Shown piece by piece: positions 24,760 to 34,400 of a stretch of 64,000 nucleotides of DNA. This DNA is from Bacteroidetes bacterium OLB9 (GTDB lineage Bacteria; Bacteroidota; Bacteroidia; Chitinophagales; Saprospiraceae). Position 1 is the stretch's first letter; each line of letters begins with the position of its first letter. The notes below the pieces were generated by a model. That model had not been told where the DNA came from. It saw nothing but the letters and a program-made list of their open reading frames with translations, and did not search any database. The stretch covers positions 62,001 through 126,000 of the forward strand of contig LNBW01000067.1 of assembly GCA_001567255.1 (NCBI GenBank). The letters run 5' to 3'. The translations under genes and the position numbers were made by a program.

Positions 24760-27489
24760 CTACTTGACATTGAACGCTTCTTTCATGATTTGCAATTGTT
24801 GCTCATCATGGATCTTTTTAAATCCTGTAGAAGGCGAAGCGCTGCTCTTTCTTGAAATCAGTTCTAAAGGATCACGTCTGAAGTAATTCATCAGATAATT
24901 CCAAGCGCCCATATTTTCAGGTTCTTCCTGTACCCAATACAACTCAGCCTTACCATACTGCTTAATGATATCACGGATTTCTTTTTCCGGTAGAGGATAC
25001 AATTGTTCGACACGCACTATTGCTACATCTTTGATCTCATTATTGCGTCTGAAGTCAAGCAAATCATAATAAATCTTTCCGCTACAAAAGAGCACGCGCT
25101 TTGCTTTTTTGACCTCTGTATCCGGGATGACCTCCAAGAATTTTGTCTTGCCAACCATATCTGTAATATCACTCACACACTCCGGATGGCGCAACAGTGA
25201 TTTTGGCGACATATGTATCAGTGGTTTTCTATAAGGCATCGCCAGTTGTCGGCGTATCATGTGAAAATAATTGGCCGGTGTTGTGACATTACAAACAATC
25301 ATATTGAAATCGCCACATAACTGTAAAAATCGCTCCAATCTTCCACTAGAATGCTCCGGTCCTTGACCTTCAAGACCGTGTGGTAGTAAGACGACTAAGC
25401 CACTCATCCTCTGCCATTTGCTTTCACCCGCACTAATAAATTGATCGACAACTATCTGAGCACCATTATAAAAATCACCAAACTGTGCCTCCCAAATTGC
25501 AAGGTGGTCAGGTGAGGCTAGCGAATATCCGTACTCAAACCCAAGTACTGCATACTCTGACAATAATGAATTATAGATCATAAATCTTCCACTCTTATCC
25601 GTCATATGATCCAGCCTATTGTAAGGTGCATTGGTCTTTTCATCAAAAAATACAGCATGACGATGAGAAAAAGTACCTCGCTGTACATCTTGACCACTCA
25701 TACGCACATTTTTACCATCTAGTAATAATGTACCATAAGAAAGCAATTCGCCAAAAGCCCAGTCCACTTTACCCTGATCTAAGAGTGTCTGCTTTCCTTT
25801 CTGCAATCTCTTCACTTTTGAGTTAGGGGTAAATCCCTCAGGGATCGTCATCAGATGCTTCAAAATGAAATCAATTTGCTTCCGTTCCACTCCTGTGTTC
25901 GGTGTCGTCATCTTGTTGACATCTAGCGTTTTGGTCAGTGATCTCCATTGCTGCTCCGGCTCTTGATATTTGTATGGCAATTCATGCTGCTTGACCATAT
26001 CCAGTCGCTCCTGTAACTTTGCCCAGAACTGATCTTCGAGCTGTTGGCCTATCTCAGCTGTCACATCACCTCTTTCTATCAACTTAGCCAGATATATTTC
26101 TCTAGGATCCTTGTGTTTTTCTATCAAGTTGTACATGGTAGGCTGCGTAAACTTAGGATCATCACCCTCGTTATGTCCATGTCTCCGATAACATACCATA
26201 TCAATGAACACGTCACAGTTGAATTGTTGACGATATTCCAGCGCCAGTTCTGATACAAATACCACTGCCTCGGGATCGTCACCATTGACATGAAATATTG
26301 GCGCCTGAACAAGATAACCAGCTGCTGTACAATAAGTGGATGATCTTGCATCATCATAGTCGGTGGTAAATCCTATCTGATTATTAGTCACAAAATGTAT
26401 GCTTCCGCCTGTATAATAACCTTCTAGCTGACTCATCTGAGTGGTCTCGTAAACGACACCCTGGCCTGCTACTGCACTATCGCCATGGATGAGCACCGGA
26501 AGTATTCTATCATAATCACTAAGATATAGTACATCAGCCTTAGCTCGGGAGAAACCTTCCAATACAGGATCTACAGCTTCAAGATGGGATGGATTAGGTA
26601 CCAGCTTCAGATGCATAAGTTTACCAGATGGTGCATGGATCTGAGACGAAAACCCAAGGTGGTACTTCACGTCTCCATCTCCAAAACTCTGATCCAGAAT
26701 CGCCGTACCTTCAAATTCGTTAAATATCTGATCATAGGTCTTGCCCATAATATTAGCTAGAACATTAAGACGTCCTCGGTGTGCCATGCCCATGATGACT
26801 TCTTCTACTTTGTCCTCTGCTCCTTTGTTGATGATGGCATCCAGTGCAGCGATAGTCGTCTCTCCACCTTCAAGTGAAAATCTTTTCTGACCAATATATT
26901 TTGTGTGTAAAAACTTCTCAAATATTACCGCATCATTTAGCCTGTCTAGAATTCTAATTTTTTTCTCTTTACTCAAGCCATAGCTATCATCCGTCGGTTG
27001 GTTTTCTATGCGATTTCTCAGCCATTCTCTTTTCTCTTGATCTTCAATATGTACATACTCAAAACCGATATGACCACAATATATTTTCTGCAGTTTTGAG
27101 ATGATCTCAGCAAGTGTTGCATTCTTTAGCCCGATAGTCTCACCTGCATTAAAACGCTGATGGAGATCTGCATCACTCAAGTCATAATCCGCTAGGCTCA
27201 GATGTGGTTTTCTGTCTTTTCTCGGTTTGAGAGGATTAGTCTTGGATAAAAGATGAGCACGTGATCTGTAGCCGTTGATGAGTGAAAGTACGTTTAATTC
27301 CTTATGTGAAAGACCTCCGGACACATCACTTCCGTTGAAACTGGCATCTGCACCATTTGTATTGAATTCAAACCCATCAAAAAACACTCTCCAGCCTTCA
27401 TCGACAGAAGTCGGATCCTGCTGATAATTCTTATACAAAGATTCAATATAGGCAGGATGAGCATTAAAAACGTATGAATAATCTTTCAT
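24760..27489 (-). CDS. sucA: 2-oxoglutarate dehydrogenase E1 component
   Basis: SucA decarboxylates 2-oxoglutarate with thiamine diphosphate and passes the succinyl group to the E2 subunit (TCA cycle). The protein is full length (909 residues): an N-terminal E2-binding segment (YIESLYKNYQQDPTSVDEGW, about 14-33), GMAHRGRLNVLANI (about 234-247), the ThDP-Mg motif around HGDSAVAGQGVVYE (about 315-328) and the histidine-rich CYRRHGHNEGDDP block, then the transketolase C domain with EYAVLGFEYGYS. sucB is not adjacent. A -7 box lies at 27538-27545. Confidence 0.97.
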   Translation of the reverse strand: MKDYSYVFNAHPAYIESLYKNYQQDPTSVDEGWRVFFDGFEFNTNGADASFNGSDVSGGLSHKELNVLSLINGYRSRAHLLSKTNPLKPRKDRKPHLSLADYDLSDADLHQRFNAGETIGLKNATLAEIISKLQKIYCGHIGFEYVHIEDQEKREWLRNRIENQPTDDSYGLSKEKKIRILDRLNDAVIFEKFLHTKYIGQKRFSLEGGETTIAALDAIINKGAEDKVEEVIMGMAHRGRLNVLANIMGKTYDQIFNEFEGTAILDQSFGDGDVKYHLGFSSQIHAPSGKLMHLKLVPNPSHLEAVDPVLEGFSRAKADVLYLSDYDRILPVLIHGDSAVAGQGVVYETTQMSQLEGYYTGGSIHFVTNNQIGFTTDYDDARSSTYCTAAGYLVQAPIFHVNGDDPEAVVFVSELALEYRQQFNCDVFIDMVCYRRHGHNEGDDPKFTQPTMYNLIEKHKDPREIYLAKLIERGDVTAEIGQQLEDQFWAKLQERLDMVKQHELPYKYQEPEQQWRSLTKTLDVNKMTTPNTGVERKQIDFILKHLMTIPEGFTPNSKVKRLQKGKQTLLDQGKVDWAFGELLSYGTLLLDGKNVRMSGQDVQRGTFSHRHAVFFDEKTNAPYNRLDHMTDKSGRFMIYNSLLSEYAVLGFEYGYSLASPDHLAIWEAQFGDFYNGAQIVVDQFISAGESKWQRMSGLVVLLPHGLEGQGPEHSSGRLERFLQLCGDFNMIVCNVTTPANYFHMIRRQLAMPYRKPLIHMSPKSLLRHPECVSDITDMVGKTKFLEVIPDTEVKKAKRVLFCSGKIYYDLLDFRRNNEIKDVAIVRVEQLYPLPEKEIRDIIKQYGKAELYWVQEEPENMGAWNYLMNYFRRDPLELISRKSSASPSTGFKKIHDEQQLQIMKEAFNVK

Positions 27490-27537
27490 TATTTTATATA
27501 TTTGACGAATGTAATTTTGATTTTATGAAATAATGTG

Positions 27538-27545
27538 CAAAGGTA
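27538..27545 (-). promoter_or_regulatory. -7 element of sucA
   Basis: On the minus strand TACCTTTG, matching TAnnTTTG, 48 bases before the sucA ATG. The -33 triplet at the right distance is TTC instead of TTG. Confidence 0.55.
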
Positions 27546-27680
27546 CGAAATTTACTACTTTGAAGCCATTTTAGGCCATCGATTTATGCTTTAATTGACA
27601 AATTTCAGACAAAATCGGTCTGAAAATGAAATATTTAGATTTTTTTTGCTCTGATTATTTTTTTTTAATCGAAAAGAATG

Positions 27681-27688
27681 TACTTTTG
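27681..27688 (+). promoter_or_regulatory. -7 element of rpsT
   Basis: TACTTTTG fits TAnnTTTG, 41 bases before the rpsT ATG. The nearest TTG is too far upstream to be the partner element. Confidence 0.5.
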
Positions 27689-27729
27689 CACTCCATTTTA
27701 GAAATTTTTAGTTTTAAAATATAAATTTT

Positions 27730-27981
27730 ATGGCACAACATAAGTCATCAAAAAAGAGAATCAGACAGGATATTAAAATCAGACTTCGCAACAGATATTA
27801 CAAAAAAACTGCAAGAACGTCAATCGCAAAACTTAGAGCGATGACTGATAAAAAAGAAGCTGAAGTATTCCTGCCTAAGGTGATTAGTATGGTGGACAAA
27901 CTGGCTAAAAGAAATACTTGGCACAAAAACAAGGCTTCTAACCTTAAGTCTAAGTTGACAAAGTACGTCAATAGCCTATAA
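27730..27981 (+). CDS. rpsT: 30S ribosomal protein S20
   Basis: The 83-residue, strongly basic, all-helical protein [20 protein letters not shown]... is bS20, which binds the 5' domain of 16S rRNA in the small subunit. The family segments [22 protein letters not shown] and [20 protein letters not shown] are present, and the length is normal. It is monocistronic, with a -7 element upstream and an intrinsic terminator at 28016-28047. Confidence 0.97.
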   Translation: MAQHKSSKKRIRQDIKIRLRNRYYKKTARTSIAKLRAMTDKKEAEVFLPKVISMVDKLAKRNTWHKNKASNLKSKLTKYVNSL

Positions 27982-28015
27982 TGATTTAGGTAAAAGACCG
28001 ATTAAAAAATATTGA

Positions 28016-28047
28016 GGTGAATACAGATAAGGTGTTCACCTTTTTTT
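28016..28047 (+). terminator. Intrinsic terminator of rpsT
   Basis: GGTGAA (28016-28021) and TTCACC (28035-28040) form a stem with a 13-base loop, followed directly by seven T. It lies 35 bases after the rpsT stop. Confidence 0.78.
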
Positions 28048-28207
28048 GTTGTACGATATATGAATGAAAACTAAATGTATATATCCACTTATTTTTCCTA
28101 TTTATCACGCAGTTAAGGCTCAGCTTATTTCATCACTTATGATTTGTATCATCATCAGTTTTTGATATAAATAATTGGCTTATCTTAGCTCGCACAAAAT
28201 CAAAGAT

Positions 28208-28711
28208 ATGGCCAGCTTTAGAATTCGACCCAAATTTGAAACAACTAGTCCACTTACAATCGAAGAAATTATCGAAAAGGTTAAGGAAAAACTCAATGAC
28301 AATATGCACCACCTTAATGGTCAGGCCATGCAGGACCATATCACCATCAGAGTCAATCCCAATCAACAACATTTCTGGTCACCGCAACTCAGCGTGCTGA
28401 TGACTAGAGAACCGGAAGATTCAGAGACTAAAATTATCGGAGTTTACGGACCTATGCCCAATGTGTGGACGATTTTTGCACTATCTTACCTTGCTTTAAG
28501 TGTCTTATTCATATTCATTAGTATCATTGCTTTTTCGCAGCGAGCACTTGATCAAGATACAGCATTGATTTATGTCTTGCCACTGCTGATACTTATTGCT
28601 TTGACCATGTACATCAGCAGTCAGATGGGTCAAAAATTGGGTGCCCCTCAAACCTATGCCATTCATTATTTCTTTGAAGAAGTACTCGGAAAGCCACTAC
28701 CGACTATTTAA
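28208..28711 (+). CDS. Unknown protein with two C-terminal membrane helices
   Basis: Not recognised. From ATG 28208 the protein has 167 residues: a soluble N-terminal domain (about 1-85, with IEEIIEKVKEKLNDN and a strand-rich DHITIRVNPNQQHFWSPQLSVLM), then two hydrophobic helices (about 93-117 and 127-145), and a short tail. The longer frame from 28175 adds residues with no support. The upstream sequence TATCTTAG resembles a -7 box. It may be a membrane-associated protein with a cytoplasmic START- or SRPBCC-like module, but that is only a guess from the strand pattern. Confidence 0.7.
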   Translation: MASFRIRPKFETTSPLTIEEIIEKVKEKLNDNMHHLNGQAMQDHITIRVNPNQQHFWSPQLSVLMTREPEDSETKIIGVYGPMPNVWTIFALSYLALSVLFIFISIIAFSQRALDQDTALIYVLPLLILIALTMYISSQMGQKLGAPQTYAIHYFFEEVLGKPLPTI

Positions 28712-28889
28712 AAAACTTCCGGTATTAAGTTTAAGATTTGAGCCTCGTCTTGAATGGCAACTTGAATAGGACTTGCCCAATAAGTCAAATATATAGCCCA
28801 TTTGAAGTAAATCGCAACAGTTTTTCAACATCATGGTAATATGCAGTTGAAAATGCAGCTTAGCATTAGTGTATTGTAGTCCTTATTCT

Positions 28890-28897
28890 TATTTTTG
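28890..28897 (+). promoter_or_regulatory. -7 element of the E1 fusion gene
   Basis: TATTTTTG fits TAnnTTTG and ends 4 bases before the ATG at 28902. This supports the downstream start over the frame that opens at 28869, and implies a nearly leaderless message. Confidence 0.5.
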
Positions 28898-28901
28898 CAG
28901 C

Positions 28902-30953
28902 ATGAAAACGGATAAAGCCAAAATAGATTTGCTCAGAAGAGCATACGAGTTGATGAGCACAGCCAAGTGTATTACCGAAATTTATGAAGACAATTTTAAA
29001 GTAGTATCAAAATATGTCCATGCCACTTCACGTGGACACGAAGCCATTCAGATTGCGCTAGGCTTACAGCTGACACCTAAAGATTATCTGTCTGCTTATT
29101 ATCGAGATGATGCAATGTTGCTAGCTATAGGAATGAAGCCCTATGACCTGATGCTTCAAGTACTGGCTAAGCGTGATGATCCGTTTTCTGGTGGTCGCAC
29201 TTATTACAGCCATCCTAGCTTGAAAGATGACGACAAACCTAAAATACCTCATCAATCGTCAGCTACCGGCATGCAGGCGATTCCAACCACAGGCGTGGCC
29301 ATGGGCGTACAGTACTTAGAGACAACTAAAATGAACAAGGATAATGGCGTTGTGACAGTCTGTTCTCTGGGCGATGCCTCTGTCACTGAAGGCGAAGTAG
29401 CAGAAGCTTTTCAAGTAGCAGCACATAAGCAGTTACCTATTCTGTATCTTGTGCAGGATAATGGTTGGGATATATCAGCTACAGCAGAAGAAACACGTGC
29501 CATGAATGCCTATGAATATGCCAAAGGGTTTCCTGGGATTGAGGCTATTACCATAGACGGAACTGATTTTCTAGAGTGTTACACAACATTAGAACAAGTC
29601 ATTGCCACCATCAGAAAGGAAAGACGACCTTTTCTAGTACATGCACGAGTACCTTTACTCAATCACCATACTTCAGGTGTGCGTAAGGAATGGTACCGAA
29701 CAGACTTGGAAGAGCATAAATCGCGAGATCCTTTTCCAAAATTACATCAGATGTTGCTTGACAATGGCATTACTGAAAAGGAACTGGATAAGATATACAA
29801 GATAGCTCAAAGCAAAGTAAAATCTGATTTAGAGCAAGCTATGGCAGCTCCAAACCCAACACCAGAGGATCTGTTTACCCACGATTTTGCTCCGACAGCG
29901 ATAACCATAGAAAAAGGTGAAAGAGAACCTGCTAATACCGAAGAGAAGGTAATGGTGGACTCTGCATTGATAGCTATCCAAGAATTAATGGAAGATCATC
30001 CGGAATGTCTGCTATATGGTCAGGATGTAGGTGGACGATTAGGTGGCGTATTTAGAGAAGCCGCAACATTAGCTCAGAAATTTGGTGATCACCGCGTATT
30101 CAATACAGCCATCCAGGAAGCCTTTATCGTTGGTGGTACTGTAGGTATGTCTGCTGTGGGATTAAAACCCATTGTTGAAGTGCAGTTTGCAGACTATATA
30201 TGGCCAGGTTTAAATCAACTTTTTACTGAAGTGAGTCGAAGTAGCTATCTGTCTAACGGAAAGTGGCCAGTCAGTATGATACTTAGGGTGCCTATCGGTG
30301 CCTATGGCAGTGGTGGTCCTTATCACAGCTCTAGTGTAGAGTCGGTTGTCACCAATATCAGAGGCATCAAAATAGCCTATCCAAGTAATGGTGCAGACAT
30401 GAAAGGTCTGATGAAAGCCGCCTACTATGACCCTAACCCTGTAGTTATCTTCGAGCATAAAGGTCTTTACTGGAGTAAAGTTCCGGGCACAGACACAGCA
30501 CGTCGCAGACTACCCGACAGAGATTATGTACTACCGTTTGGGATCGGAAATATGGTACAGGAAGCCAGAGTTTCTAATTCAGATAACAAAGTATTGATTG
30601 TAACCTATGGTATGGGTGTACACTGGGCTTTATCTTTAGATCAAAGCCTGAGAGATAAAGTAGGTATATTGGACCTGAGAACACTTTATCCTCTGGATGA
30701 AGAACTCATATTTGCCAAGTCTAAGGAATACAACCGCATTCTAGTACTCACAGAGGAACCAGTCAATAATAGTTTCGCTCAGAGTATTGCTGCCCGAATT
30801 CAACAAAATTGCTTTGAATACCTGGACGCACCAGTGACTACCTACGGCGCTGAAAACATGCCTGCCATACCACTCAATGAAACACTGGAGAAAACCATGC
30901 TCCCAAATGCGGCTAAAGTCAGTGAAGTGATAAAAAAGATCCTGGCATATTAA
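28902..30953 (+). CDS. Fused alpha-beta E1 component of a branched-chain/pyruvate-type 2-oxoacid dehydrogenase
   Basis: The 683-residue protein joins E1-alpha (about 1-320) and E1-beta (about 340-683), which are separate chains in most bacteria. The alpha half has SRGHEAIQIALG, the ThDP-Mg motif GDASVTEGEVAEAFQVAAHKQLPILYLVQDN (about 162-192) and HTSGVRKEW; the beta half has LYGQDVGGRLGGVFREA and the cofactor-contacting EVQFADYIWPGLNQL. With E2 and E3 it would oxidatively decarboxylate branched-chain 2-oxoacids or a similar substrate. No E2 is nearby. The frame reaches 28869, but the conserved start and the -7 box support 28902. Confidence 0.92.
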   Translation: MKTDKAKIDLLRRAYELMSTAKCITEIYEDNFKVVSKYVHATSRGHEAIQIALGLQLTPKDYLSAYYRDDAMLLAIGMKPYDLMLQVLAKRDDPFSGGRTYYSHPSLKDDDKPKIPHQSSATGMQAIPTTGVAMGVQYLETTKMNKDNGVVTVCSLGDASVTEGEVAEAFQVAAHKQLPILYLVQDNGWDISATAEETRAMNAYEYAKGFPGIEAITIDGTDFLECYTTLEQVIATIRKERRPFLVHARVPLLNHHTSGVRKEWYRTDLEEHKSRDPFPKLHQMLLDNGITEKELDKIYKIAQSKVKSDLEQAMAAPNPTPEDLFTHDFAPTAITIEKGEREPANTEEKVMVDSALIAIQELMEDHPECLLYGQDVGGRLGGVFREAATLAQKFGDHRVFNTAIQEAFIVGGTVGMSAVGLKPIVEVQFADYIWPGLNQLFTEVSRSSYLSNGKWPVSMILRVPIGAYGSGGPYHSSSVESVVTNIRGIKIAYPSNGADMKGLMKAAYYDPNPVVIFEHKGLYWSKVPGTDTARRRLPDRDYVLPFGIGNMVQEARVSNSDNKVLIVTYGMGVHWALSLDQSLRDKVGILDLRTLYPLDEELIFAKSKEYNRILVLTEEPVNNSFAQSIAARIQQNCFEYLDAPVTTYGAENMPAIPLNETLEKTMLPNAAKVSEVIKKILAY

Positions 30954-31498
30954 CATATATAGCATCCACTACTCGTTAGTTTAGGTATATAACACAATCT
31001 TTTCAACCAAATAACTCATTTGGCTTTGTTACAAATGGAATTGATATAAAAATGCTATGAGGTTCGGAGGTTTTTACTAATACGAGTACAGAAATAGATA
31101 TGAAATAGCATTTTCAAGTATAAAGTTCTTATGGGTAATTCAGGTTTAAACATTAAGATTCCTCAACAGATCATACTATAGTTCTTTATGATCAGGATGG
31201 GTTTTGCAAATAGTGGTTAGAGCAATCACTTAAATTGTCAAACTCATCAGTTCTATTACGGAGCTTAAGAGCATAAATCTGATTATCGTTAACTTTCTAA
31301 ATCTTCCTCATAACTTTATCGTCTCCCAAACTGCCTATCCAACTTTTCCCGTTCTGTTTTACGCTCATGATATATTGACATTAGGGAGAATTATACCTAA
31401 AAAATCAAAACACTGATTTGCTACACAAAGATGTGCAATAAAAAAGGAAGCGCTGACAATGCTTCATATAATCATCCATCCAACTCAAGGATTCTGAT
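30954..31498. other. 545-base spacer between converging E1 fusion and macroglobulin genes
   Basis: AT-rich, no gene of supportable quality in any frame and no strong terminator hairpin noticed. Confidence 0.6.
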
Positions 31499-34400
31499 CT
31501 ACTTCACATTCACTCTACCTGTTGCCGTACGTGCATAGATCTCACCATTGTACATGTGTTCACAACTAACAGCTGGAAGATAGAAATCTCCCGAGAACGC
31601 AGCTTTTGCTTTGAAATTAAAGATTTTCTTCTCACCAGGTTTTAACTTGAAAAAAGTATAAACTCGGTCATCACGAAAATCCTGATAATTAAAGTTCTGC
31701 TTATTGTCCACGACCTTACTCTCATAAATCCGTGGATTGATTAGCTCCCAGCCTGAAGGCATTTTGACGTTAAGTGCAAGATGTCCAGCCTCCACTGCAT
31801 TAGGATTCTCTACTGCAACAGACATCACTATATCATCACCTAGCTGAATACCGCTGAGACCGGCTGTATTGCGAGTATTATTAAAGAAGTCGGTATGAAT
31901 CTCGAGGTTTTGCTGAGTAGCTGGTTTTACGATCTGATTATCAATATATCGGGATATCTGATATACATAAAGTTTGCCTTTTCCATCATTTTTGATTTTC
32001 AACGGCTTGCCCATATCTGCTTTATTTATACTGATGGTCTTAGGTTTGAATGACGAATGACGGTAAGACTGCTTGCCAGCTGAGCTTCCTGTTATAGAAT
32101 AATCCACATCTTTAAATACACTCATGTCTCCTTTATAATAATTGTACGCAGCTATGAAGGCATAACCTTTAGTCTGTGTACTCACCCAGTTTTGAGTATT
32201 CAGGATGTCAACCATTTGATTATAATAGAGTTCCATTTTCTCTCTGTCTGTATCGAGATAACTCAACACCTCTACGATAATCGCCCAGTCTCGGCCTTTA
32301 TCTCCAAAACAATCAATTGACCAATGATCAGAATAATCCTTTTGCAGGTTTTCCGCTTTGCTCATCAGTTCTGACGCTTTAGAATCATAACCATTCAGTT
32401 TAAAACTACCGGCAAGCAGCCACCAGGTCAGTGGATTGACAGAATTATTGGATGAAACAAATCGGTTCAAAGCTGATCTGGGCGCTTTGCCGGCTTTAGC
32501 TAAAACAAATAGGCGATATGCCTGAACGAGTGATTCGTATTCATACACATATTCAGTTGATGTTTCACTCAAACTCCAGTTATTAGCTACGGTGGTATGT
32601 GCAGCGATCCAGGTATCCAGCATATCATTATTATTGCTCAGCTGCCCTAATCTTTTCATTTCTGTCAATAGGTTGCCAGCATATATATCTGACCAGGCAT
32701 GATAATAATCACTTTCCCAGTATTTGAATTTACCGTCCGGTCGCTGTAACTTTCTAATCTTTTCTAGGCTAATCTTTAAGTTGTCCTTAAGGCGAACATG
32801 GTCCGCAGGATCCAGTTCAATCACTTTATCTATATAAAGCAAGCTAAATGCTCGTGAAGAAATCTGCTCTACACATCCGTATGGATAATCTATCAGATCT
32901 GCCGCATACTCTACAAAATTAGGCATTTTAATCCCTGATATAATCAGTTTTGATGTAAATACCTCAGGATAACCTGTGACCTTTGCTGTTACTGTCTGGG
33001 ATTGATTAGATTCGATGATATACTTGGCTACAGACGACTCGTAAGCATTCGGGTAATTGACAAAAAGGTCTGTATTTTCACTCATACTCTTATTGCCGGA
33101 CTTGACCTCAAGGTTAATCGGAAGTTTGCCGGTTGTATTTTGTACTTCAACATTGTAAAAGTGAGTGATTTGGTCCTTGCTTGAAAAAGTGAGTGATGAG
33201 CTAGCGGTGAAGCCTTTGGCTCTACTTGCATCTACGTTTGCAGTAAGCGTGGCATGGGTAATTGATTTATCATCTCTAAATACACTCACCGGAATCTTAA
33301 TCTTATCACTGACATTCAGACTTCGCGGCAATTGAGACTGGATCATCAGTGCATTCTTGACGGTTATGAGTTTTTCCAGCTTACCAAAGTTGGTGCTATT
33401 ACAAGCTACTACCATCATTCTGACCTTCCCTACATATCCAGGCATGTATATCCTATGAGTATTTTTTCCACCTTTATCCACTTTAAATGGACCGAGATGC
33501 ATCGTCACTGGTTTAAACCGATTGATTTCAGCAATCGCATCGGGATTGTACACATCATCACCCCCGATGGATATGATACCAGCAAATTTTCCTCTGAAGT
33601 AAGACATCAAATACTGATAAACATCCCATGTCTTGACCAGTAATGGGTACTTACCATTGAAATGTTTCACAGGATCAGGAGTGGCAAATCCAGTCAAATT
33701 CAGTAAGCCTTCGTCCACGATTGCGATAGTATATTCCATCGGCTGGCCAGTCTGTTCACTGACTGTAAAGGTGTATGCCTTATTCGATTCTAAGTTATTG
33801 GGCACATTCGTCACTGGTGTCAATGGTGGTGTCCGACCATTCATCTTGACATACTTTATACCGTACATACGAAGCGGTAGATCATTATTTTCTTGCTTGT
33901 ACTTTTGCATTATGGTAATGTGAATATATGCATTAGGAGCCCAGTTTTCATCTGTTTCCAGAGTGACCGTACTCGTCGTCTCTGACAAATTGGCCCACTG
34001 CATTTTAATGACCTTATTGCCTCGCTCTATACTGATGAGGGCTCTTGCATCAACAATGCCTGGTAATACAACCTGAATGGGATCGCCTGCCTGGTATATT
34101 TCTTTGTCGGTTTGAAATTCTACAATATAAGGTTGTTTTCCCGGTATCATCGTACGACCATCATACACTGAAAACACCTCTGATGCCATATGTCCTGATG
34201 CTTCGTCTATCACTTCTATCATATAAGCACCAGGTGACAGTTTCCCTTTAGGAAATGATACTTGCGTTTTTCCGGTTAAAACTATTTCCTTCTCCTCAAC
34301 TATTTCCCACTGATCTTCATTCATATAATTACCTGCACTTCCTAGATTATATTTGTCTATCCACCATGTCTGATTATTTTTAATAACTCTATATGTAGCT